64,000 nt of DNA from Roseibium sp. Sym1 (GTDB lineage Bacteria; Pseudomonadota; Alphaproteobacteria; Rhizobiales; Stappiaceae): assembly GCF_027359675.1 (NCBI RefSeq), contig NZ_CP114790.1, positions 25,414-89,413 of the forward strand, given 5' to 3'. The notes beneath the pieces are model-generated. The model searched no databases and was not told the DNA's origin. It was given only the letters and a program-made list of their open reading frames with translations. This document shows positions 1-9,716 of this stretch, piece after piece. Numbering within the stretch: the stretch's first letter is position 1; every line of letters begins with the position of its first letter. The position numbers and the translations under genes are program-made.

Positions 1-2241
1 GGCAACGGCTGGATGATCCAGATGGAAGCGGTTCGCATTCCCTCAACCGGATATCCGGACAGGGAAAGCTCGCATTTTCCGGACCCCGTCACGGCTTTGA
101 TCGATGACGAGCGCCGCCAGCGGTTCGAAGCCGGGGAGGGGCATTTTGAGAGCCAGCACGCCATCATCCTGACCTACCGGCCGCCGGAGAAAAACAAGTC
201 CAAACTGGTGAAATACATCTATTCGGACGACGCCAGCCGCAACACGTCTATTGCCTCCCGGACGCTTGAGCACTTCAAGACGACGATCCGGGAATTTGAG
301 CAGTATATGGCGAATGTCGTCTCGATCCGGCGCATGGAAACCCATGAAGTGCCGGAAATAGAAGCGGGGAGGGCAGGGGAGAGGCGTGGCCGTTACGATG
401 ATCTCCTGCAGTTCGCACGCTTCGCGCTGATCGGAGAAAACCATCCGATCCGCTTGCCTGACATTGCGATGTATCTCGACTATCTGGTGACGGCGGAATT
501 CCATCACGGTCTCAACCCCATCATCGACGGCACCTATGTCGGTGTCGTGGCGATCGACGGGTTCCCGGCCGAAAGCTGGCCGGGGATCCTCAACGCGCTC
601 GATCTGATGCCGATCACCTATCGCTGGTCGAGCCGGTTCATATTTCTCGATCCGATCGAGGCGCGCTCGGTGTTGGAAAAGACACGCAAGAAGTGGCTGC
701 AGAAGGTGCGGCCGCTGATGGACCAGCTCTTCAAGACCAATTCCGGATCGCTCGATCAAGACGCCATGGTGATGGTCGGGGAAACCGAGGACGCGATTGC
801 CGAGGCGAACTCGCAACTCGTCGCCTTCGGCCACTACACGCCTGTCATTGTGCTCTTCGACACGAACCAGGCGCGGCTTCAGGAGAAGTGCGAGGCGGTG
901 CGCCGGCTCGTGCAGAACGAAGGCTTTGGCGGCCGCATAGAAACCCTGAACACCACCGAGGCATTCCTGGGAAGTCTGCCGGGCGTTTCCTATGCCAACG
1001 TTCGCGAGCCGCTGGTGAGCACACGCAATCTCGCGGATCTGGCTCCGCTCAATTCCGTCTGGGCCGGATCGCCGGAAGCGCCATGCCCCTTTTACCCAGT
1101 TGGATCGCCGCCGCTCATGCAGGTGGCCTCTGGCTCATCACCCTTCCGTTTCAATCTTCATGTCGGGGATTTGGGGCATACGCTGATCTTCGGACCGACC
1201 GGTTCGGGTAAATCGACGCTTCTCGCGCTGATCGTGGCTCAATTCTTTCGCTATCTGAATGCGCAGGTGTTCGTCTTCGACAAAGGCAAGTCGATGTATC
1301 CACTGACGCTTGCCGTTGGCGCGGATCAATATGACGTCGGCAAGTCGGACACACTGGCCTTTGCACCGCTCTCCTCTCTCGAGGATCCCACCGACAAGGC
1401 GTTTGCTGCCGAGTGGCTGGAAACCCTCATCGAAATGCAGGGTGTGAAGGTTCTGCCAGAGCACCGCAACGCGATCACGACGCAGATCGACCTGATGTCG
1501 AAGTCTCAGCGCCGGTCGCTCACCGATTTCGTGTCGGGTGTCCAGAACCGGGAGATCAAGGACGCGCTGCAATATTACACGGTGGACGGTCCCATGGGTT
1601 CGCTCCTCGATGCCGAACAAGACGGCCTGTCGCTTTCCAGGTTCCAGACCTTCGAGATTGAAGAGCTGATGAACATGGGCGACCGGAACCTGATCCCGGT
1701 CCTGCTGTATATGTTCCGCCGGATCGAAAAACGCCTGACCGGTGAACCGAGCCTGCTTATTCTTGATGAGGCCTGGTTGATGCTCGGTCACCCAGTCTTT
1801 CGCGACAAGATCCGGGAATGGCTGAAAGTTCTCCGCAAGGCGAATTGCGCGGTGGTCCTGGCAACACAATCGATCTCGGATGCCGACAGATCCGGCATCA
1901 TCGACGTTCTGAAGGAAAGCTGCCCGACAAAGGTTTGCCTGCCAAATGGTGAGGCCCGAGTTTCCGGAACGCGCGCGTTTTACGAAAAGCTCGGCTTCAA
2001 CGACCAGCAGATCGAAATCATCGCCTCGGCGATCCCGAAGCGCGAGTACTACGTCACGTCTCCGGATGGGCGCCGGCTCTTCGACATGGCGCTCGGCCCG
2101 ATCACGCTGTCCTTCGTTGGCGCGTCCGCGAAGGACGATCTCAAGCGCATCGAAGACCTTCACCTCCACCACGGCGACAAATGGCCCGCCGAATGGCTCA
2201 AGCAAAGAGGAATTGCCAATGCCGAACAGCTTCTTGGCTAG
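1..2241 (+). CDS. trbE: TrbE/VirB4-type conjugative transfer ATPase (5' end outside window)
   Basis: Cytoplasmic ATPase that powers assembly and substrate transfer of a P-type (Trb) type IV secretion channel. The reading frame is open to the first base of the window, so the N-terminus is missing; the first internal Met is at base 13. Walker A GPTGSGKST lies near residue 394 counted from that Met, and Walker B LLILDEAW near residue 580. The C-terminal half is the conserved VirB4 motor. The stop overlaps the start of trbJ by 23 bases, indicating translational coupling in the trb operon. The following order J-K-L-F-G-H-I is that of Ti and IncP trb operons, which makes trbE the right name. trbB, C and D should lie just upstream of the window. 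Confidence 0.93.
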   Translation, partial: GNGWMIQMEAVRIPSTGYPDRESSHFPDPVTALIDDERRQRFEAGEGHFESQHAIILTYRPPEKNKSKLVKYIYSDDASRNTSIASRTLEHFKTTIREFEQYMANVVSIRRMETHEVPEIEAGRAGERRGRYDDLLQFARFALIGENHPIRLPDIAMYLDYLVTAEFHHGLNPIIDGTYVGVVAIDGFPAESWPGILNALDLMPITYRWSSRFIFLDPIEARSVLEKTRKKWLQKVRPLMDQLFKTNSGSLDQDAMVMVGETEDAIAEANSQLVAFGHYTPVIVLFDTNQARLQEKCEAVRRLVQNEGFGGRIETLNTTEAFLGSLPGVSYANVREPLVSTRNLADLAPLNSVWAGSPEAPCPFYPVGSPPLMQVASGSSPFRFNLHVGDLGHTLIFGPTGSGKSTLLALIVAQFFRYLNAQVFVFDKGKSMYPLTLAVGADQYDVGKSDTLAFAPLSSLEDPTDKAFAAEWLETLIEMQGVKVLPEHRNAITTQIDLMSKSQRRSLTDFVSGVQNREIKDALQYYTVDGPMGSLLDAEQDGLSLSRFQTFEIEELMNMGDRNLIPVLLYMFRRIEKRLTGEPSLLILDEAWLMLGHPVFRDKIREWLKVLRKANCAVVLATQSISDADRSGIIDVLKESCPTKVCLPNGEARVSGTRAFYEKLGFNDQQIEIIASAIPKREYYVTSPDGRRLFDMALGPITLSFVGASAKDDLKRIEDLHLHHGDKWPAEWLKQRGIANAEQLLG

Positions 2242-3010
2242 ATCGCTCGCCAGCGTTCTTTGTGTAATCGGAATTGCAGGACCGGTCCAGGCCGGTGGCG
2301 CGGTCACCGGTGCGACCGAGTTCACCCAGATCCTCAACAACAGTGAGCTCATCGCCCTCGGCGGTCAGAACGCCGAGCAGATTGCCAATCAGGTGCAGCA
2401 GATCGGCAACCAGATCCAGATGATCGAAAACCAGATCAGCATCTACGAGAACATGCTGCAGAACACGCTCTCCCTGCCGATGCAGGTTTGGGGTGAGGTT
2501 GAACAGAACCTCGGCCAACTGCAGAGCTTGGTTCAGAAGGGTCAGGCCATGGCGTTCTCAATGGGCAACCTCGACGACACGCTGAAACAGCGGTTCCAGA
2601 GCTACGCCGATTTCGCCAAGAACGGCCTGCCGGAAGCGCAGTCGTTCTCGACCATGTACCAAGGCTGGTCCGACACCAACCGGGACACGATCTCCTCGAC
2701 CTTGAAAGCGGCCGGATACACCTCGGACCAGTTCGCGACGGAAGAGGACACCATGCGCCAGCTCCGGCAGCATTCTCAGTCCGCGGAGGGCCAAAAGCAG
2801 GCCTTGCAGGTGGGTCATGAGATTGCAGCCCAGCAAGTCGAGCAGATGCAGAAGCTTCGAGGTCTTGTCTCTCAGCAGATGACCATGATGGGGACCTGGT
2901 ACCAGTCCGAGCAGACGAAGAGCGACCTTGCTCAGTCAAAAAGGGAAAAGTTCTTCGGTGCGACAAAATCCTCGACCACCGGCGGCGACGAACTCAGCGT
3001 GGACTTCTGA
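2219..3010 (+). CDS. trbJ: TrbJ, VirB5-like periplasmic mating-pair protein
   Basis: 263-aa secreted component of the Trb channel, with a VirB5-like role in the pilus/periplasm. The start at 2219 is preceded by AGAGG at good spacing; a longer open frame upstream lies inside trbE and is rejected. An N-terminal signal peptide ends near AGPVQAGG. The body is a Gln-rich helical, probably coiled-coil region (NQVQQIGNQIQMIENQI), typical of TrbJ. Length matches Ti TrbJ proteins. The last residues, TTGGDELSVDF, are almost repeated at the end of the next protein, which is unusual. Confidence 0.9.
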   Translation: MPNSFLARSLASVLCVIGIAGPVQAGGAVTGATEFTQILNNSELIALGGQNAEQIANQVQQIGNQIQMIENQISIYENMLQNTLSLPMQVWGEVEQNLGQLQSLVQKGQAMAFSMGNLDDTLKQRFQSYADFAKNGLPEAQSFSTMYQGWSDTNRDTISSTLKAAGYTSDQFATEEDTMRQLRQHSQSAEGQKQALQVGHEIAAQQVEQMQKLRGLVSQQMTMMGTWYQSEQTKSDLAQSKREKFFGATKSSTTGGDELSVDF

Positions 3011-3013
3011 AAG

Positions 3014-3208
3014 ATGGCAAAGACTTATTTGTACTTACTGCTCGCCCTCCTTTTGTTTGGAGCTGCGTCCGTCACTTACATCTTCGTTTTCTCCGCACCA
3101 GCCGAGAAACAAACCAACGTCGATACACAAGAACAATTCATTCAAACGGACCCGAAGGATTACCCGACAACGGGCGGCGATGAAATCAGCGTGGATTTCG
3201 GCAAATGA
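3014..3208 (+). CDS. trbK: TrbK-like small membrane protein (possible entry exclusion)
   Basis: 64-aa protein with one N-terminal hydrophobic segment (about residues 4-28) and a hydrophilic tail. It sits exactly where trbK lies in Ti/IncP operons, 3 bases after trbJ and overlapping trbL by ATGA. IncP TrbK is an entry-exclusion lipoprotein; this one has no cysteine, so it cannot be lipidated in the classical way and is more likely anchored by an uncleaved helix. The tail TTGGDEISVDFGK closely resembles the TrbJ C-terminus. The assignment rests mainly on position and size. Confidence 0.75.
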   Translation: MAKTYLYLLLALLLFGAASVTYIFVFSAPAEKQTNVDTQEQFIQTDPKDYPTTGGDEISVDFGK

Positions 3209-4362
3209 AACCAAAACCTCGAGCGATCTCAGCTTTGTCGCCAGTTGTGTTGCTATTGTTGGCGGGACCGGTTCTCGCCGCGGATGGTGCTGTGTTGGAC
3301 AACCTGAAAGATCAGGTCATTTCCGCGGCGAAAGGCTGGGAAGGAACGATCACGAACGCAGCTCAGTCGCTGTTCTGGATCCTCGCTGGCATCGAATTTG
3401 GAATTGCCGCTGTCTGGTTGGCGATTCAGGCCGCTGCGCTTGAAGCCTGGGTTAGCGAGTTGGTTCGGCGCATTATGTTTGTCGGCCTCTTCGCGTTCAT
3501 TTTGACGAATGGGCCACAATTCGCTCAAGCCGTCGTAGACAGCCTTTTCCAGATTGGAGCGGGCGGGGGCTCGGCTTCTCCGGCAAATATCTTTAACGCC
3601 GGCGTCGAAGTTGCCGCCAACCTTTCGCAGAATGCGCAGTTCGGTCTGTTCGAAGACAATGGGTTGGCTATTGCGTCCGTGCTGGCAATGGTTGTGGTGA
3701 TTATCTGCTTCTCGCTTGTGGCCGCGATCTTCATTGCAGTTTGGATCGAAATGTATGTCGGCCTCCTGGCAGGCGTCATCATGCTCGGCCTTGGTGGCAC
3801 GTCCTTTACGAAAGAATTTCCAATCAAATACCTGGTTTATGCGTTCTCAGTCGGCATGAAACTGATGGCGCTGGTAATGATCGCGCGTATCGGCTCTCAA
3901 GTTCTGATCGGCCTTTCCAACAGTTCAACAGCGGATGATCAATTCCTTGCAACGTTGACAATTGCGGGGATTTCAGTGGTTGTCTTTATGATCGCGATGT
4001 ACGTCCCACAGATCCTGCAAGGTGTTGTCCAGGGCGTTTCGGTCGGCAACGGCATGGAAGTCATTCGTCATGGCACCCAGACCAGCACTTTCGCTGCCGG
4101 AACCGCTATCGGCAGCGCTCAAATGGCCGCTGGTGCAAAGGCAGCCTACGAAACCGCCAGGAACGATGGATCTTCGAGAGGGCAAGCTGCGGCGCAGGCC
4201 GCTATGGCTCCCTTTGCAGCCCTTTCATCAGCTGCCGCAGACAAGCTCTCTGGCGCGCCTCATGCAGGAAACGCCTCGGCGCTAGGTCTCGCCAATCACA
4301 AACTGCGGCAATCCCTGCCGAACAAGCCAACTGGCGGCGGGTCTTCGCCCAAATCCTCCTGA
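3205..4362 (+). CDS. trbL: TrbL, VirB6-like polytopic inner-membrane channel protein
   Basis: 385-aa integral membrane component of the Trb secretion channel, equivalent to VirB6. It has a signal-like N-terminus ending at VLAADG, followed by a series of hydrophobic segments between about residues 45 and 280 (for example the IFIAVWIEMYVGLLAGVIML region). The C-terminal tail is rich in Ala, Gly, Ser and Gln, as is usual for TrbL. The start overlaps the trbK stop (ATGA), so translation is coupled. Codon use is slightly less GC-rich than in neighbouring genes, but the gene appears intact. Confidence 0.9.
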   Translation: MKPKPRAISALSPVVLLLLAGPVLAADGAVLDNLKDQVISAAKGWEGTITNAAQSLFWILAGIEFGIAAVWLAIQAAALEAWVSELVRRIMFVGLFAFILTNGPQFAQAVVDSLFQIGAGGGSASPANIFNAGVEVAANLSQNAQFGLFEDNGLAIASVLAMVVVIICFSLVAAIFIAVWIEMYVGLLAGVIMLGLGGTSFTKEFPIKYLVYAFSVGMKLMALVMIARIGSQVLIGLSNSSTADDQFLATLTIAGISVVVFMIAMYVPQILQGVVQGVSVGNGMEVIRHGTQTSTFAAGTAIGSAQMAAGAKAAYETARNDGSSRGQAAAQAAMAPFAALSSAAADKLSGAPHAGNASALGLANHKLRQSLPNKPTGGGSSPKSS

Positions 4363-4377
4363 GCAATAGGCAAATAG

Positions 4378-5040
4378 ATGGCAAAACATACTTCAATTGA
4401 TAATCCCTATCTTGCCGCGCGGATGGAATGGAACGAGCGATACGGATCGTACATCCGTACCGCCCGCGTATGGCAGGGTGTCGGTCTTATTTCCTTGGCG
4501 ATGGCGACAATCGGCTTCGGCTTTGCGCTCTACCAGAGCACTCAGGTCAAACTGGTCCCGTATATCGTCGAGGTGGACAAACTCGGCACGCCTGCGATCG
4601 GCGGCTTCCCGGCTCAGATCGAATATGCCGATGAGCGTGTCGTCCGCTCCATGCTCGGAGCCTGGATTGCGACTTTCCGCTCTGTCACGCCAGATACGGT
4701 CGTTGCGAAGGGCTACATCGACCGGGTCTATGCGATGCTGCGGCAGACAGATGTGGCCACCCAGAAGGTCAACAATTTCTACCGGACGAACTCTCCTTTC
4801 GACCGGGCGCAATCCCGCACTGTCTCCGTCGAGGTGACGAGCATCGTGCCGCTCTCCAATCAATCCTATCAGATCGACTGGACAGAAATCGAACGGGACC
4901 GGAAGGGCAAGGAGCTTCAAACGAAGCGCTGGCGCGGGGTAGCAAATGTCACGCTCTCGCCTCCGCAGGACGAAGCGATCATCCGGCTCAACCCGATCGG
5001 TCTTTATCTCAAGGACTTCGACTGGACCGCCCAGCTGTAA
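4378..5040 (+). CDS. trbF: TrbF, VirB8-like inner-membrane assembly protein
   Basis: 220-aa bitopic membrane protein of the VirB8/TrbF family that helps nucleate the channel at the inner membrane. A short cytoplasmic N-terminus ([20 protein letters not shown], a TrbF hallmark) is followed by one membrane helix around residues 36-57. A periplasmic NTF2-like domain follows, including [11 protein letters not shown] and later [11 protein letters not shown]. The gene lies 15 bases after trbL and 29 before trbG, and its length matches the family. Confidence 0.92.
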   Translation: MAKHTSIDNPYLAARMEWNERYGSYIRTARVWQGVGLISLAMATIGFGFALYQSTQVKLVPYIVEVDKLGTPAIGGFPAQIEYADERVVRSMLGAWIATFRSVTPDTVVAKGYIDRVYAMLRQTDVATQKVNNFYRTNSPFDRAQSRTVSVEVTSIVPLSNQSYQIDWTEIERDRKGKELQTKRWRGVANVTLSPPQDEAIIRLNPIGLYLKDFDWTAQL

Positions 5041-5069
5041 GCAATTCGCACACTCAAAGAGTAAGAAAT

Positions 5070-5903
5070 ATGTTTCAGAAAAACTGGCTGCGCGCCGGCA
5101 TGAGTATGCTCGCGGCTGCGACAGCCATCACCGCCTTACCTGTTCAAGCCTTGGCTGCAGACTACACAGCTAAGGAACTGCGGGCCCTTGGTCTGTCGAG
5201 CGACTGGCGCAATGGTCGCGGCGTCATCACCAAAGGTCCGGACGGCAAGGTGATCTATCTCTATGGTCAGGTTCAGCCGACCGTTGTCTGTGCTCCCCTG
5301 CAGGTCTGCGACATCGAATTGCAGCCCGGGGAAGCTGTTCGCAACGTCATGGTCGGGGATACGGTTCGCTGGAAGGTGGATCCTGCAACATCTGGAGGCC
5401 CGACCGGAAACTCGGTTCACCTGATCATCAAGCCGACAGAACCCGGACTTGTCACATCGATGGTGGTGACGACGTCGAGGCGCACCTATCAGATCAAACT
5501 TCAAAGCGACAGTCACCGTTACATGGCCCGGGTAGGCTTCGATTACCCGGAAGATATCCAGGCCAAGTTCGAGGCGGCTAATCGACAGCTCGAAGCCAAC
5601 ACCATTCCGGGTGCAGGCGTCCCGGCCGAAAACCTGGACTTCAAATTCCATGTTCATGGTCAAGCCCGCTGGCGGCCGACGCGCGTCTATTCGGACGGTC
5701 TCAAGACCTACATCCAATTTCCGAGTGGAATGGCGTCCGGTGATGCCCCGGTTCTTTATGTCACCGCCGGCGGACAGAACCAGATCGTCAATTATCGCCT
5801 GAAGGGCAGCCTCATGATCGTGGACTACATGATCGACCAGGCGGTGCTCGTTTCTGGTGTTGGCTACAGCCAGCAAAAAATTCGTATCAACAGAGGAGGG
5901 TGA
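5070..5903 (+). CDS. trbG: TrbG, VirB9-like periplasmic/outer-membrane channel protein
   Basis: 277-aa secreted protein of the VirB9/TrbG/CagX family, part of the outer-membrane core complex with TrbH and TrbI. An N-terminal signal peptide ends at PVQALAADY. Family signatures are visible: [20 protein letters not shown] in the N-terminal domain and [20 protein letters not shown] in the C-terminal domain. Two cysteines near residues 76 and 82 could form a disulfide. The gene ends in GGAGGGTGA, which also supplies the ribosome-binding site of trbH. Confidence 0.93.
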   Translation: MFQKNWLRAGMSMLAAATAITALPVQALAADYTAKELRALGLSSDWRNGRGVITKGPDGKVIYLYGQVQPTVVCAPLQVCDIELQPGEAVRNVMVGDTVRWKVDPATSGGPTGNSVHLIIKPTEPGLVTSMVVTTSRRTYQIKLQSDSHRYMARVGFDYPEDIQAKFEAANRQLEANTIPGAGVPAENLDFKFHVHGQARWRPTRVYSDGLKTYIQFPSGMASGDAPVLYVTAGGQNQIVNYRLKGSLMIVDYMIDQAVLVSGVGYSQQKIRINRGG

Positions 5904-5905
5904 CC

Positions 5906-6373
5906 ATGTCGCACACGCGCCGCTCAATTCTAAAGGCCATTGGCATTTCTGTTCTGGCAACGCCGATGGCTGGCTGTATGACGTCGGAAAGTGGTTGGTT
6001 CAACCCAACAACAAGCATTGATGCCGCCAATCTGTCTCCTTCCGCTGCGAGCATCGTCGCCGGCGATATGGTTGCGAAACTCTCCGAGCATGTCGGGGCA
6101 GGAACGGGAACCATTGCCCTCAAGGCTGACAATTCAGAGTTCGCCCTGGCCTTGGAAAATTCCTTGCGCGGATGGGGGTACGCGGTCGCCGAAGCGGATC
6201 AACAGCCATCAGGCGATAACATCATTCCCCTGGCCTACACGATCGATTCCGATGCAGGGCAGATCTTCGCTCGTCTCACCACGCCAACTGTCGAATTGGC
6301 ACGGACCTATCAGGCAACGCCAAGCGGAGCATCACCGACGAGCCCGGTTTCCGTTTTGACCAGAACTGTCTAG
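5906..6373 (+). CDS. trbH: TrbH, outer-membrane lipoprotein of the Trb channel
   Basis: 155-aa protein with a lipobox (TPMAGC, Cys at residue 24), the expected form of TrbH, which acts like the VirB7 lipoprotein and stabilises TrbG. The n-region HTRRSILKAIG is basic. ATG at 5906 is chosen because GGAGGG lies 5 bases upstream; a GTG at 5900 overlapping the trbG stop is the alternative. Beyond the lipobox the protein is soluble and weakly conserved, so the assignment rests on order, lipobox and size. Confidence 0.85.
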   Translation: MSHTRRSILKAIGISVLATPMAGCMTSESGWFNPTTSIDAANLSPSAASIVAGDMVAKLSEHVGAGTGTIALKADNSEFALALENSLRGWGYAVAEADQQPSGDNIIPLAYTIDSDAGQIFARLTTPTVELARTYQATPSGASPTSPVSVLTRTV

Positions 6374-6385
6374 AGGCGTGCACTC

Positions 6386-7726
6386 ATGAACAATTCGGAT
6401 TCGAACGTGCATCTGGCGGGTGGCGATATCCGGCCCGATGACGCCCCCAAGATCCGGCGCCTGAACAAACTTCCCATTTTCTTGTTCGTCGGGCTTGTCG
6501 TCGTGTTCGGCGTCGTGATCATCATCGGCCTTGCCAACCGTGGCATCAACTCAGGCGACAATGTCGCCGGAGACGAAGGCGGCGCGCCGGCGAGTGGCTT
6601 TGCGGATCAGCTCAAAGCCGGCATCAGCAACGGCGTCATTGATCCTCCCAGTCAGCTTATTGCAGCGGTTCAACCAGACCCGGTCAGAGCCGCGGTCCCC
6701 GAGACAGTTCAAGTTCAGAGGCCATTCGGGAACCCGTTTCAACCGGAACCAGGCAACCCCGACGAGACCATTCCCCCTCAGCAATCCGAACCGGATTGGC
6801 GTGCTCAACTGGACCAGCGGTTTGAGGAACAACAACTGCAGGAGATGCATCGGCAACGGATGAAGCGGCTTCAATCAATCGATGCCGCCCATGACAGCCC
6901 CACCACCGTGAATCTGAGCGACCTGCAAGGCCAGGGGGAGGGGGTTCAAACCACCCAGGGCAATCAAACGGGTAACGGCACCTTTACGCGAGGTCCAACG
7001 TCTCCTGATCTCCTGTCAGCTGCCCTGCAGGCGGCTCAAGGCGGGACTGCCAATGCCGATCCCAACGGGCAATACGGCAAACAAGCCTTTTTCAACCAGG
7101 ACATTTCCGAAGCTGGATATCTAGCGAACCGCGTGGTTCCTCAGCAGTCGCCCTATGAATTGAAGCGTGGATCCGTGATTCCGGCAACGCTGATCACCGG
7201 TATCAATTCAGATCTTCCCGGCCGGATCACTGGCCAGGTCAGACAGAACGTCTATGACAGCGCAACAGGCCATATGCTTCTGATCCCTCAAGGAACCAAG
7301 CTGTTCGGCCGGTACGACTCCGATGTGTCGTTTGGTCAAAACCGGGTTCTGGTCGTCTGGACGGATATTGTTTTCCCGAACGGCGCCACCTTGCAGATCG
7401 GCTCCATGGGGGGCGTCGATGGCGAAGGCTATGGTGGCTTCAAAGACAAGGTGAATAATCACTATTTTCGGACATTCGGATCTGCGGCACTTCTAGCAGT
7501 AATAGGGACCGGGATCGATATGGCAGTTCCGGAAAGCTCTACGCTTGCCACTCAGGATACGGCGTCCGATGCCGCCCGCCGGAACTTCGCGGAAGTGTTC
7601 GGCCGGGTAGTCGAACGGACCATAAACAAGAACCTGGATGTCCAGCCGACACTACAAATCCGGCCGGGGCATAATTTCAACATCTTGGTCGATCAGGACA
7701 TCATCTTTCCGGGAAAATATGGCTGA
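6386..7726 (+). CDS. trbI: TrbI, VirB10-like channel scaffold protein
   Basis: 446-aa VirB10/TrbI family protein that spans both membranes and senses ATP use by the motors. It has a cytoplasmic N-terminus, one membrane helix around residues 31-51 (FLFVGLVVVFGVVIIIGLA), and a long Pro/Gln-rich periplasmic linker. The conserved C-terminal barrel includes LKRGSVIPATLITGINSDLPG, LLIPQGTKLFGRYDS and the closing FNILVDQDIIFPGKY. It is the last gene of the trb run; downstream sequence is insertion-sequence debris, so any later trb genes are absent or displaced. Confidence 0.94.
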   Translation: MNNSDSNVHLAGGDIRPDDAPKIRRLNKLPIFLFVGLVVVFGVVIIIGLANRGINSGDNVAGDEGGAPASGFADQLKAGISNGVIDPPSQLIAAVQPDPVRAAVPETVQVQRPFGNPFQPEPGNPDETIPPQQSEPDWRAQLDQRFEEQQLQEMHRQRMKRLQSIDAAHDSPTTVNLSDLQGQGEGVQTTQGNQTGNGTFTRGPTSPDLLSAALQAAQGGTANADPNGQYGKQAFFNQDISEAGYLANRVVPQQSPYELKRGSVIPATLITGINSDLPGRITGQVRQNVYDSATGHMLLIPQGTKLFGRYDSDVSFGQNRVLVVWTDIVFPNGATLQIGSMGGVDGEGYGGFKDKVNNHYFRTFGSAALLAVIGTGIDMAVPESSTLATQDTASDAARRNFAEVFGRVVERTINKNLDVQPTLQIRPGHNFNILVDQDIIFPGKYG

Positions 7727-7837
7727 AAATTCTGGAATGTGAGAAGGCGACCGTTCGATGGCCAAAAGTTTCCGGGACTGGTTGGGCTCGGCCATAAGTG
7801 AGGTACGTCCCAACCCTTGGACAGTTTCCGGGATAGA

Positions 7838-8178
7838 TTAAGCTACTCTCTGTCCCTGCTGGTCGGTTTCGGTTTGAGTGAAGTAGACCACGGCGGGCGG
7901 CTGTGCGCCATGGGCGGCGTGAGGCCGCTGGTGATAGTAAAAGGAGATCCATTTTGCCACGCCGGCTTTGGCCTGCGATCCTGTCTCCCAAGCGTGCAGA
8001 TTGACACATTCATACTTCAAGGACCGTCACAAGCGCTTGATGAAGATGTTGTCGAGGCAACGGCCCTTACCGTCCATCGAGATCTGGGTGCCGAACCGGT
8101 GGATTGCTTCGTTCAACGCTTCAACGCAAAAGTCCGCCTCCAGCGTGTTGGAGATGCGCCAGGACAGAACCTTGCGGG
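7838..8178 (-). pseudogene. Remnant of an IS3-family OrfB transposase
   Basis: Reading the minus strand from about 8175 down gives fragments typical of IS3 OrfB: SWRISNTLEADFCVEALNEA, then ISMDGKGRCLDNIFIKRL, then RSLKYECVNLHAWETG and WISFYYHQRPHAAHG. A stretch expected between RFGT and the ISMDGKG block is missing. The Trp codon after KRL has become TGA near base 8028. The upstream part of the gene is cut off where the ISNCY-type remnant begins. It is inactive. Confidence 0.75.
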
Positions 8179-8179
8179 T

Positions 8180-9436
8180 ATCCGCCTTTCTCGCTCGACG
8201 ACTTGACCTTCGGCGGTCGCAGGTTGGCTTCCTGTTGTTCCTTCATCCAGGATAGGACATCACCGAGACGCTTATTCTCGGTAATTGCCGCATGCGAAAC
8301 CCGCTGGCCCGTGTCGAACACCTTGAACGGCAGGCAAACCCCGTTCCAGAGAACATCAAGACGGCCGTCGGCAAACTGACGTGTCTCGACATATTTGCCG
8401 GGCAGGGCTGTTGTCACCTCGTTCTCTTCCAGGATCAGCCGCTTGCGCTCGTAGGAAACAGCCAGCTGTGCTGTCACATACCGCTTCTCCTTCCAGCACA
8501 GGATGTCCTGAAGACGGTCCGGCTCCACCTTGAGCCCCCGATGAAGATTGTCAGGCCGGGCAGGAACCTTGGAAAACTGCGCGTTGTAGCGTTCGATGTA
8601 TGTTGGCAGGATCGGTTGGCGTCTTCGATCGTTCCGATGTCAGCCAGTCTCAGGGCCTTCACGAGCCTGTCCTGAAGGGTACGGTTGGCGCGCTCGACAC
8701 GGCCCTTGGCCTGGCTTGAGTTTGCACACAGAATCTCAATGTTGAGCTCCGACAAGGCCCGGCCGAACTGGGTCATGCCCTGGCCGCCTTTGGAATCTGC
8801 CTTGTTGACCCGGAAAACGGAATGCTTGTCGGAGTAGAATGCAACAGGTCGGCCGTGATGGGTCAGATAGGATTCCAGTGCCTCGAAATAGCTGAAGGCG
8901 CTTTCCGAGCGGACAAACCGCAGTTCCATCAAGGTGCTGGTGGCATCGTCGATGAACACCAGCAACGTGCACGGGTCGCCACGCTCCTCGAACCAGCGGT
9001 GCTCGCTGCCGTCGATCTGCACCAGCTCGCCAAAGCATTCCCGGCGCAGCCGTGGCTGATGGAACCGCCGGCGCTGCTTGCGGGACAGCCACAGACCATG
9101 CTCGATCATCCACTGGCGCAGCGTCTCCCGGCCGACCTTGAAACCGTGATGTTCCAAAAGCATCTCGGCCGCCAGCGTCGGGCCAAAGTCTTCGTCGCGC
9201 TCGCGCACCAATGTCATCGCATACTCACGCTTGACGGGATGGATGGCGATGTTTGGGCGGCGGCCTCTGGCACGATGACGGATCCCGCCAGGACCTTCGG
9301 AGCGGAACCGGGCCAACAGACGATAAACGTGCCGCCTGGACATGTTCATTAGATTGGCCGCAGTCGTGACGTTGATATGGCCGTCATCAACCTGCGCCAG
9401 GATCTCGACCCGATTCAAATCTCGCTCACTCATCAA
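8180..9436 (-). pseudogene. ISNCY-type transposase, frameshifted
   Basis: The start at 9436 gives an N-terminal helix-turn-helix (TAANLMNMSRRHVYRLLARF) and an integrase core (VQIDGSEHRWFEERG, DDATS, FYSDKHSVFR, AKGRVERANRTLQDRLVKALR). The frame then breaks near base 8612, after EDANR, by loss of one base. The next frame continues with ILPTYIERYNAQFSK, then LHRGLKVEPDRLQDILCWK and a normal C-terminal region to about 8180. One indel would restore a protein of roughly 420 residues. The element abuts, and probably interrupted, the IS3 remnant. Confidence 0.78.
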
Positions 9437-9716
9437 AACCCATCCATGCCCAAACTCCCAACGCTCAACAAAGCGGGAAGTGTGACATCCTGAATAGACC
9501 GACCGTGAAATTCTAACTTGGCGCTTACAAATGATGTCAAAGCTAAATAGGCGTGCGACATGCGTAGCCCGATAGAAATGCGAATGCTCTTTTTTGAGAG
9601 CTTTGCAGCCGCAACAACCTCGACCAGATCAAATGCGCATCTTATTCGGGACCTCATGCCTGCTGATTTTATGTATGCGGGTCGCGTAAATTCTATTGAA
9701 AGAACGCTACACTGTC
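9437..9716. other. Intergenic stretch between transposase remnant and lspA
   Basis: No convincing gene. It probably includes the right end of the ISNCY-type element, but clear terminal inverted repeats could not be defined. A short hairpin (GCTCT/AGAGC around a T-run near 9590) is visible; its role is unknown. Confidence 0.4.

Noticed and set aside
43..834. 263-residue minus-strand frame
   Set aside because: Antisense shadow of trbE.
1138..2352. 404-residue open frame on the minus strand under trbE
   Set aside because: It lies fully opposite a clear TrbE gene with Walker motifs; its translation has no domain and reflects high GC content.
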